A stretch of 49,274 nucleotides of DNA, from the NCBI GenBank assembly GCA_946408825.1, contig CAMJTU010000032.1:1-49274 (forward strand), given 5' to 3'. The stretch's first letter is position 1, and each line of letters begins with the position of its first letter. This stretch comes from an uncultured Planctomycetaceae bacterium (GTDB taxonomy: Bacteria; Planctomycetota; Planctomycetia; Pirellulales; Thermoguttaceae). Below are positions 43,763 through 49,274 of this stretch, in pieces. Position numbers and translations under genes: made by a program. The notes beneath the pieces are model-generated. The model saw only the letters and a program-made list of their open reading frames with translations. It searched no databases and was not told the origin of the DNA.

Positions 43763-43790
43763 ATTTTAGTTCGAACGTGCGAGTTTTCAA
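43763..43790 (-). promoter_or_regulatory. Sigma70-like promoter of the AT-rich helicase
   Basis: On the minus strand TTGAAA, 16-base spacer, TAAAAT. Transcription would start near 43756, ruling against translation starts upstream of it and supporting the ATG at 43646. Confidence 0.6.
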
Positions 43791-43858
43791 CTGTCTAGCG
43801 ACAAGGTAGCGTACTTATTTTGGAATCGTTAAAGATCGGGGGCCGCGATATTTTCCAC

Positions 43859-43887
43859 TTTTCACAAACGCAAAATAGCGGTATAAT
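43859..43887 (+). promoter_or_regulatory. Sigma70-like promoter of ATP sulfurylase
   Basis: TTTTCA, 17-base spacer, perfect TATAAT, about 70 bases before the sat start. Confidence 0.6.
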
Positions 43888-43965
43888 AGCGGAATATGTT
43901 TCAGTCGGCGTCGATTCGAGGTCGGCTGCGTTTTCCTTAACGTGAAGAAATTATCGGAGTGCGAA

Positions 43966-45225
43966 ATGAGCGACCTGATCCTTTATCATGGCGGACGAAC
44001 CGAACCCCTTTGCAACGCGGCGCCCGCCGACCAGATTGACGAACGCTTGAAAGAGGCCGCGACCCTCGTTAAGGTCCCCGTGAGCGCGGCGGACCTCTCG
44101 ACGGTCGGACGCTGGGGCGACGGCGCTCTGACGCCCCTCGAAGGCCCGATGGATTCCGAAACGTTCAATCGCGTTCTCGACGAGTCCGTGATCCGCTACA
44201 ACGGCAAGGATTACGCGTGGACGATTCCTCTCTCGCTCCCCGTGACCGAGGAACTCGCCAAAGTGCTCAAGCCGGGCCAGAACGTCGCGCTCGTCGGGCC
44301 CGACGGCGAGATCGTCGCGACCTTAACGCTGACCGACGTCTTCCCGTGGGACAAAGCGCGATACCTCAAGGCGGTCTATCTTACCGCGCGCACCGACCAT
44401 CCCGGCGCGGATATGGCGCTCGTCAACGACGCCGACAAAACCTATCTTCTCGGCGGTAAAATCTGCGTCTTCCCCCAGAAGAAGAATCCTTATTTCGGCC
44501 AGTACGTCCTCTCCCCGAAAGAGGTTCGCGCGCTTATCGCGAAGCGCGGTTGGAATCGCGTCGTCGCGTTCCAGACGCGCAACCCGTTGCACCGCGCGCA
44601 CGAATACGCGCTCGTCTACGGGCTCGAGAAGCTGCTCAAGGACGGGTATAACGCGGGCGCGTGCCTCAACCCGCTCGTCGGCGAGACGAAAGGGGACGAC
44701 GTGAACGCGGCAATCCGTATGCAGACCTATGAAAAGCTCATCGCCGACCGCGCGCTCGGCGAAGGGGACTCCGACGTCGAACTCTGGAAGAAACTCGGCG
44801 AGCAGGTTCCCGACCGCGTCGTTCTCCTCGGGCTCGATATCAAGATGTTCTACGGCGGTCCGAAAGAGGCGGTCATGCACGCGATCTATCGCCAGAACTT
44901 CGGCTTTACCGACGTTATCATCGGTCGCAAGCACGCCGACGCGCCGTATAAGGACGGAACGGCGATCTGGGGCGATTTCGACGCGCAGGAAATCTTCGAC
45001 CACCTCAACGGCGAACTCCTCGAATCGCCGCTGAAAGTCGGTTTCGCCGCGTACTACGAGTCGATAGGACGCGTCGACCTCATGGAAAATCATCCGGATG
45101 AAAAGCCCGTCTTCATCTCCGGCAAAGCCGTCCGCGCGACGCTCCAGAAGGGCGAGCAGGTCGACCCGCGCATCATGCGTCCGACGACCTCCGCAATTCT
45201 CGCCGCCGCGATGAAGCAGAACTGA
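43966..45225 (+). CDS. sat: ATP sulfurylase (sulfate adenylyltransferase)
   Basis: The 419-residue enzyme activates sulfate with ATP to APS. It has an N-terminal PUA-like domain (about 1-170) and a nucleotidyltransferase domain with the catalytic [15 protein letters not shown] ([10 protein letters not shown]) and [14 protein letters not shown]; the family usually has GRDHA at the last site, so Asp to Lys is unusual. No APS kinase domain is fused. The ATG at 43966 has GGAG seven bases upstream; a GTG eight codons earlier is less likely. It stands alone between a promoter and a terminator, but its pathway partner, the sulfate importer, is 13 kb away. Confidence 0.96.
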   Translation: MSDLILYHGGRTEPLCNAAPADQIDERLKEAATLVKVPVSAADLSTVGRWGDGALTPLEGPMDSETFNRVLDESVIRYNGKDYAWTIPLSLPVTEELAKVLKPGQNVALVGPDGEIVATLTLTDVFPWDKARYLKAVYLTARTDHPGADMALVNDADKTYLLGGKICVFPQKKNPYFGQYVLSPKEVRALIAKRGWNRVVAFQTRNPLHRAHEYALVYGLEKLLKDGYNAGACLNPLVGETKGDDVNAAIRMQTYEKLIADRALGEGDSDVELWKKLGEQVPDRVVLLGLDIKMFYGGPKEAVMHAIYRQNFGFTDVIIGRKHADAPYKDGTAIWGDFDAQEIFDHLNGELLESPLKVGFAAYYESIGRVDLMENHPDEKPVFISGKAVRATLQKGEQVDPRIMRPTTSAILAAAMKQN

Positions 45226-45255
45226 TCTGAACGTCGTTTTCCTATGCCGTCAATA

Positions 45256-45297
45256 GCGGCGCCCTCGCCGAGGAAGGTTGGGGCGCCGCGCGTTTTT
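45256..45297 (+). terminator. Rho-independent terminator of sat
   Basis: GCGGCGCCC (45256-45264) pairs perfectly with GGGCGCCGC (45281-45289), followed by GCGTTTTTATG. Confidence 0.85.
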
Positions 45298-45406
45298 ATG
45301 CGCGCGGAAAAATCCTCAGGCGTCCGACGGAGTGCCGGGGGTCTTCGATTTCGTAAAATGTCTTTCAAGAAATCGAGGAGAGGGACGTTTTTCACGAAAA
45401 GATCGG

Positions 45407-45412
45407 TATAAT
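45407..45412 (+). promoter_or_regulatory. -10 box of the Rpn-family gene
   Basis: A perfect TATAAT 28 bases before the ATG. No good -35 is seen at the expected distance. The Shine-Dalgarno AAAGGAG lies between it and the start. Confidence 0.5.
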
Positions 45413-45440
45413 ATAAAGTCGGCGAAAGGAGACGACGCTC

Positions 45441-46382
45441 ATGGCGGATAAAGACGCGATCGCGAAGGAGTTCATGCAAAACCCGAAAGTCTTTGCGGAT
45501 CTCTTCAACTTCAAAATCTACGACGGACGACAGGTCATAAAGCCCGAGAACCTAACGTCCCTAGATCCGACTGCGCTTGCGATTCCTTTCGGACTGGACG
45601 GCAAGTCGTATCCGATCCAAAAATTTCGCGACCTGTTGAAAAAGGTCTGCATAAAGTACGACGATCGAGCGACGTACGTCGTGCTTGGAGTCGAGAATCA
45701 GTCGCAAGTTCATTACGCTATGCCTGTGCGCGTTATGCTCTACGACGCGATTCAATATACAAATCAGGTCGCCGCCCTTGAACGCAAGAGGGAAACGAAT
45801 CTAACCGGCGCCGAATACCTATCGGGTTTCGGTCGTAAGGATAGAGTTTTTCCGGTTGCGACGGCGACGGTCTATTACGGAACAGACGAATGGACGGGAC
45901 CGAGGTCGTTGTTTGAAATGTTCGGCGATTACGACCCCGAACTGTTGCAATTCGTCCAAGATTACAAGCTGAACTTAATCGTCCCTTCGGAAATCGAAGA
46001 AGAGGATTTTCCTAAACTTCATTCGGACCTCAATCCCTTGTTTCGTTTTCTCAAACATACGGGAAGCGAAAGTCGGCTTGTCGCAGATTTTTCGAGTGAT
46101 TCAGCGTTTAGGTTCGTCGATAAAACGACGGTCGACATGATTAACGTTTTTACGGACGCAAATATACCCTATTCTCAAAACGAGGAGCGAGTCGATATGT
46201 GCCAGGCTATTTTAGATATCAAAGCGCATGCTAGCGAGCAGGGCGCCTTGAACGTTTTAACCAATTTGGTAGCAAAAGGAATCCTTACGTTGCGTGAAGC
46301 GGCGGAGGAGGCGAATATGACGGTCGCGGAGTTTTGCGCCAAAACGGGGCTGACGGAGCGGGGCGGCGACGGTCTTGCCTAA
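45441..46382 (+). CDS. Rpn-family PD-(D/E)XK nuclease (Transposase_31-like)
   Basis: A 313-residue protein of the recombination-promoting nuclease/putative transposase family. The N-terminal nuclease domain has FADLFNFKIYDGRQVIKPEN, LDPTALAIPFG, then YVVLGVENQSQVHYAMPVRV with the Glu-Asn-Gln active-site positions, and VYYGTDEWTGPRSLFEMFG and DYKLNLIVPSEI downstream. The C-terminal 61 residues form a separate helical module, MCQAILDIKAHASEQGALNV to the end, with its own Shine-Dalgarno and ATG. Family members degrade DNA and have been linked to recombination and to phage defence. It is intact and followed by copies of its own C-terminal module. Confidence 0.9.
   Translation: MADKDAIAKEFMQNPKVFADLFNFKIYDGRQVIKPENLTSLDPTALAIPFGLDGKSYPIQKFRDLLKKVCIKYDDRATYVVLGVENQSQVHYAMPVRVMLYDAIQYTNQVAALERKRETNLTGAEYLSGFGRKDRVFPVATATVYYGTDEWTGPRSLFEMFGDYDPELLQFVQDYKLNLIVPSEIEEEDFPKLHSDLNPLFRFLKHTGSESRLVADFSSDSAFRFVDKTTVDMINVFTDANIPYSQNEERVDMCQAILDIKAHASEQGALNVLTNLVAKGILTLREAAEEANMTVAEFCAKTGLTERGGDGLA
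46197..46382 (+). CDS. Candidate intragenic antitoxin inside the Rpn gene
   Basis: GAGGAG at 46182-46187 lies nine bases before an in-frame ATG (46197), giving 61 residues that begin MCQAILDIKAHASEQG and contain ILTLREAAEEANMTVAEFC. The 43 bases around this start are nearly identical to those of the free-standing gene at 46403, including the spacer between Shine-Dalgarno and ATG, which argues that this internal start is a real translation signal. In characterised Rpn genes the equivalent internal product blocks the nuclease. Confidence 0.6.
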   Translation: MCQAILDIKAHASEQGALNVLTNLVAKGILTLREAAEEANMTVAEFCAKTGLTERGGDGLA

Positions 46383-46402
46383 CGTGAAAGGAGCGAGTCG
46401 AT

Positions 46403-46597
46403 ATGTGCCAAGCAATTTTAGATATCAAAGCGGACGCTAAAACGGAAGGTTTTGAGGAAGGCTTTGGGGAAGGCGTTTTGAAAACGCTGACAGCCTTGGT
46501 TTCAAAGGGACTTCTTACGGTAAGAGAAGCGGCTGAGGAAGTGAAGACGACGGTCGCCGAGTTTTGCGCCAAATCGGGGCTGACGGATCAGGATTGA
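46403..46597 (+). CDS. Free-standing Rpn C-terminal domain, copy 1 (candidate antitoxin)
   Basis: A 64-residue protein, MCQAILDIKADAKTEGFEEG, then LTALVSKGLLTVREAAEEVK and TTVAEFCAKSGL, almost the same as the last 61 residues of the Rpn protein 20 bases upstream. AAAGGAG lies nine bases before the ATG. It probably shares the Rpn transcript. It lacks any nuclease motif. Confidence 0.8.
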   Translation: MCQAILDIKADAKTEGFEEGFGEGVLKTLTALVSKGLLTVREAAEEVKTTVAEFCAKSGLTDQD

Positions 46598-46681
46598 AAC
46601 GGATTCTTCGGCGAGGTTTTATCCCTTTCTGAGGCGAACGAGAGCGTATTTTTCCGATAAACAAACGAGGATTGAACGGCT

Positions 46682-46903
46682 ATGTGTCAAGACTTTTCCG
46701 ATATGAAAGCTCGCGCCGAAGCGATCGGCGTTGAAACGGGGTATGAGCAGGGCGTCGAACAAGGCGTATTGAGAACTTTGGTCAAGTTGGTCGACGACGG
46801 CGTCCTGACGGTAGCCGAAGCGGCGGAACGCGCCAAAATGACGGTCGCGGAATTTTGCTCGAAAACGGGGCTCACGGCGCGGGGCGGCGACGGTCTTGCC
46901 TGA
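46682..46903 (+). CDS. Free-standing Rpn C-terminal domain, copy 2 (candidate antitoxin)
   Basis: A 73-residue paralogue, MCQDFSDMKARAEAIGVETG, then LVKLVDDGVLTVAEAAERAK and MTVAEFCSKTGLTARGG, ending with the same five residues (Gly-Asp-Gly-Leu-Ala) as the Rpn protein. The GAGG before it is eleven bases from the ATG. It carries an extra EQG-rich helix compared with copy 1. Confidence 0.78.
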   Translation: MCQDFSDMKARAEAIGVETGYEQGVEQGVLRTLVKLVDDGVLTVAEAAERAKMTVAEFCSKTGLTARGGDGLA

Positions 46904-46943
46904 CGCAAAACGTCGCTTTCAGGAAAGACAAGGAGCATTCGCT

Positions 46944-47849
46944 ATGGGTAAAAGATACGAAGGTTACAAAGAAGGTTTTAAGGAAGGTTTCCGGGAAGGT
47001 CTTAAGGAAAAGACCGGGAAAGAGATCGGGGCGGAACTGAGAGAAGAACTCGAGGCCGAGGTTCGGAAAGAGCTGCGAGAGGAGCTCGTCGACGAAGTCA
47101 AAGAAGAACTTAAAGCGGAGCTTCGCGAAGAGGTCGAAGAAGGTTACTTAAGGGAATTTATCGAAGATTTTAAAAAGCGCTTTGTCGAAGGATTCAGAGA
47201 AGAGTTTCCGAAAGGCGTCCAAGAAGGTCGGCAGGAAACGTTGAGGCGTCTTGCGGCGGACGGCGTTTTGACGACGGCCCAGGCGGCGAAACTTGCGGGG
47301 ACGACGGAAGCCGAATTCTGCAAGAAATTCGGGCTGTCCCCCGAACCGTCGAACGGCGCGGCTTCCGACGGCGCGTCAGGCGTCGACGAATCGCGCGCGC
47401 CGGGAGAAGACGCTTCGGACGGGAAGGACGCCGACGAGGACGAGACCGTCGAGCCCGGCGCGATTCTTTTTGAAATAAGGGACGGCGCGCGAAGAATCGG
47501 CGTCGAGGAAGGTCGACTCAGGACGTTGAGACAACTCGTTGTCGACGGCGTCTTGACGATTGCCGACGCGGCGGATAGAGCGTCGGAGAGCATTCCCGCG
47601 TTCGAAATGAAGGCGGTTCGAACGGAAGAACAGTGGCGCATGGAGTATGAGGCGTTTCGGAACGCGGCTAGGGACAAGTACGAACGCCTGTTCTCGTTTC
47701 CGGGCTTCGAGACGTTCGTCGACAACGCGATCTTTGCAGGACGGAACGACGGCGTCGACGAAGGCGCGTCCGACGTCCTGAACCGGCTCGTCGCCGACGA
47801 CGTTCTGACGCGAATCGACGCGGGCCGCTACGTCGCGGAGAATTCCTGA
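46944..47849 (+). CDS. Multi-module protein built from Rpn C-terminal-like units
   Basis: A 301-residue protein. Residues about 1-95 are a Glu/Lys/Arg-rich helix with EGFKEGFREG-type repeats, likely coiled coil. The unit QEGRQETLRRLAADGVLTTA, QAAKLAGTTEAEFCKKFGL follows, then an acidic linker (about 130-170), then VEEGRLRTLRQLVVDGVLTI, ADAADRA, and a third partial unit DVLNRLVADDVLTRIDAGRY at the end. The EGR/LVxDGVLT/AAxxA pattern is that of the free-standing genes upstream. AAGGAG lies eight bases before the ATG at 46944; a TTG upstream in frame is less likely. It could be an antitoxin with several inhibitory modules or a scaffold. Confidence 0.8.
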   Translation: MGKRYEGYKEGFKEGFREGLKEKTGKEIGAELREELEAEVRKELREELVDEVKEELKAELREEVEEGYLREFIEDFKKRFVEGFREEFPKGVQEGRQETLRRLAADGVLTTAQAAKLAGTTEAEFCKKFGLSPEPSNGAASDGASGVDESRAPGEDASDGKDADEDETVEPGAILFEIRDGARRIGVEEGRLRTLRQLVVDGVLTIADAADRASESIPAFEMKAVRTEEQWRMEYEAFRNAARDKYERLFSFPGFETFVDNAIFAGRNDGVDEGASDVLNRLVADDVLTRIDAGRYVAENS

Positions 47850-47881
47850 CGCCCCGTTTCTAACCAACGAAGGAAAGAATC

Positions 47882-49039
47882 GTGAAATACGAACATGTTT
47901 GCGTCGACGCGATCGAATGCGCGCTGCCGCGCGAGATTGTGACCTCGGACGAACTCGAAGCGCGGCTCGCGCCTCTCTATGACCGTTTAGGGCTGCCGTA
48001 CGGACGGATCGAACTGATGACGGGCGTTATTGAGCGCGGATTGTGGGAACGCGGGGCGCTGCCGGGCGACCAGAGCGTTCTGACCGCCGACAAGGCGATT
48101 CGAAGCGCCGGGGTTGCCAAGGATAAGATCGGGGCGTTTATTCACGCGTCGGTGTGTCGCGATTATCAGGAGCCGGCGACGGCGTGCGACGTGTGTCGGC
48201 GGCTCGGACTTTCCGGAGAGTGCATGATCTTCGACGTGAGCAACGCGTGTCTCGGGTTGCTTACGGGCGCGCTTCAGATCGCGAACATGATCGAGTTGGG
48301 GCAGATCGAGGCGGGAATCGTCGTCGGGACGGAGACGAGCCGCGCGCTGATGGAGACGACGGTCGCGGAACTCAACGCGAACGAATCGCTCACGCGCAAG
48401 ACGATTAAAGACGCGTTCGCGTCGCTCACGATCGGGTCGGGGAGCGCGGCGATCGTTCTCGTTCGCGATTCGATCAGCCGTTCGGGCAACCGACTTCGGG
48501 GCGCGATTATTCAGGCGGATACGAACGGGAGCGCGCTGTGTCGGAGCCAAGTCGACGTGACCGCGGGCGGGCGCGCCTCCGGTCAGACGATGAAGACTGA
48601 TTCCGAAGAACTGCTGCACGTCGGGGTCGCGCTCGCGGCGGACGCGTTCCGACGCTTTGAGCCGACGTTCGGATGGTCCGCGGACGAATTGGACCGCATC
48701 TTCTGCCATCAGGTCGGGCGCGCGCATCAGAAACTCCTTTTCGACACGCTCGGGCTCGACGTCGCGAAGAATTTTGCGACGCTTCCGTACCTCGGCAATA
48801 CGGGGAGCGTCGCGCTGCCGACTGCGGCGGCGCTCGGGATCGAGTCGGGGTTCGTTCAGCCTGGCGAGAAGGTCGGGCTTTTCGGAATCGGATCGGGCGT
48901 AAACGTCGTTCTGGCGGCGCTCGAGTGGAATAAGACGCTTCCGTCGTCGGACCCGACGCCGCCGGAGACGCTCGCGCGATTCCTCGCGCTCAACCAGCGC
49001 CAGCGCGCTGGATCGCAGTATTCGCCTCATGGCGCGTGA
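47882..49039 (+). CDS. 3-oxoacyl-ACP synthase III-like enzyme (FabH/thiolase fold)
   Basis: A 385-residue thiolase-fold condensing enzyme. The nucleophile Cys is in FDVSNACLGLLTGALQIANM, the catalytic His in IFCHQVGRAHQKLLF and the Asn in YLGNTGSVALPTAAALG, followed by the GIGSGVNVVLAALEW C-terminal motif. This triad is that of FabH-like enzymes; the sequence is longer than FabH (about 320). It begins with GTG at 47882, with AAGGAA upstream. The last 15 codons and the TGA lie inside the dispersed repeat, so the natural C-terminus may have been replaced. It follows the Rpn array by 32 bases but is probably unrelated to it. Confidence 0.9.
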   Translation: MKYEHVCVDAIECALPREIVTSDELEARLAPLYDRLGLPYGRIELMTGVIERGLWERGALPGDQSVLTADKAIRSAGVAKDKIGAFIHASVCRDYQEPATACDVCRRLGLSGECMIFDVSNACLGLLTGALQIANMIELGQIEAGIVVGTETSRALMETTVAELNANESLTRKTIKDAFASLTIGSGSAAIVLVRDSISRSGNRLRGAIIQADTNGSALCRSQVDVTAGGRASGQTMKTDSEELLHVGVALAADAFRRFEPTFGWSADELDRIFCHQVGRAHQKLLFDTLGLDVAKNFATLPYLGNTGSVALPTAAALGIESGFVQPGEKVGLFGIGSGVNVVLAALEWNKTLPSSDPTPPETLARFLALNQRQRAGSQYSPHGA

Positions 49040-49274
49040 TAACGCTTGAGGGCGAACAGGCGAAAACTACAGGTCGCGCCTCGTTGGGCGCGACGCCTGA
49101 TTCTTTAAACTAGGCGCTCCGTGTTCGGCAAGCGACCAACGGGAGCGCAAACCGAACCAAGCGCGCGGCAGCGCGAACCGTCCGCCGCGACGTCGCGGCC
49201 GCCAGCGCGCTGGACCGCGGTATTCGCCTCATGGCGCGTGATAACGCTTGAGGGCGAACAGGCGAAAACTACAG
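48994..49274 (+). repeat. Dispersed palindrome-rich repeat, tandem with 202-bp period
   Basis: GCCAGCGCGCTGGA at 48999 recurs at 49201, and the following 70 bases are nearly identical up to the window end, so at least 1.35 units are present with a 202-bp period. The unit contains the palindromes CCAGCGCGCTGG and CCGCGACGTCGCGG. A diverged single copy is at 26293-26534, and its core is at 14491 and 30651 in reverse. Confidence 0.92.

Larger units (their letters stand above)
43647..43965. other. Divergent promoter region between the AT-rich helicase and ATP sulfurylase
   Basis: No gene seen. Each neighbour has a promoter here (separate entries). The composition switches from AT-rich to GC-rich within this region. 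Confidence 0.6.

Noticed and set aside
43647..43790. N-terminal extension of the AT-rich helicase to 43790
   Set aside because: It overlaps a good promoter, lacks a Shine-Dalgarno, and homology with the paralogue begins just after the ATG at 43646.
47987..49030. Minus-strand 347-residue Arg-rich open frame
   Set aside because: Antisense shadow of the KAS III-like gene with its complete catalytic triad.

Overview
The window looks like a chromosomal segment of a Planctomycetota bacterium, most likely of the Pirellulales/Thermoguttaceae kind. The large secreted protein at 8782-12660 carries the planctomycete N-terminal motif ending LEERSLLS together with a type I dockerin, and the chromosome is GC-rich with heavy use of GAC, GTC and GCG codons. 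Rubredoxin, flavodoxin, a NapH/NapG-like polyferredoxin and a Transposase_31-type Rpn protein fit an anaerobic, perhaps gut-associated lifestyle; that ecology is inference.

Layout. 1-3656 (-): N-terminal part of a giant secreted adhesin-like protein built on 120-bp repeats; it runs off the left edge. 4046-5536: rubredoxin (+) facing a DUF4143-type ATPase (-). 5681-8633: vitamin B6 locus, pdxR (-) divergent from pdxS-pdxT (+). 8782-14082 (-): a multidomain surface protein (HEIAH protease-like, FN3, LRR, dockerin, Ig-like) and a MATE exporter. 14343-15553 (+): a frameshifted Rpn-family nuclease gene, preceded by a 119-bp duplicate of its own promoter and 5' end. 15714-20187 (-): an apparent operon of flavodoxin, a YhcG/DUF1016 nuclease and an MmeI-like restriction-modification enzyme. 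20625-23953 (+): a secreted FMN-binding protein translationally coupled to a NapH-NapG fusion, probably an extracytoplasmic electron-transfer pair. 23989-28268 (-): two GNAT acetyltransferases, a DUF3841 protein, a small unknown and a pectin-lyase-fold protein. 28649-30632 (+): sulfate-binding lipoprotein and CysT permease, without cysW or cysA. 31109-31881 (+): a UPF0175/PIN toxin-antitoxin pair whose toxin has an in-frame stop, bracketed by 65-bp direct repeats. 31976-32509 (-): XRE regulator. 32943-43646 (-): two tandem giant DUF4011/superfamily-1 helicase/Vsr-like nuclease paralogues, one GC-rich and one strikingly AT-rich with coiled-coil insertions. 43966-45225 (+): ATP sulfurylase. 45441-47849 (+): an Rpn-family nuclease with a clear internal start, followed by tandem free-standing copies of its C-terminal domain. 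47882-49039 (+): a 3-oxoacyl-ACP synthase III-like enzyme ending in a 202-bp tandem repeat.

The most interesting system is the Rpn array. In Rpn proteins the C-terminal fragment made from an internal start is known to act as an intragenic antitoxin. Here both Rpn loci keep an internal Shine-Dalgarno plus ATG beginning Met-Cys-Gln, and at the second locus that fragment has been copied into at least two small stand-alone genes and a 301-residue multi-module protein. The first locus has lost or conditionally lost the nuclease frame at a run of nine A, while its internal antitoxin frame is intact.

A dispersed family of palindrome-rich intergenic repeats occurs near 14.5, 26.3, 30.7, 31.9 and 49.0 kb. 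It supplies the stop codons of two genes and flanks the toxin-antitoxin module. No tRNA, rRNA or CRISPR array was seen.
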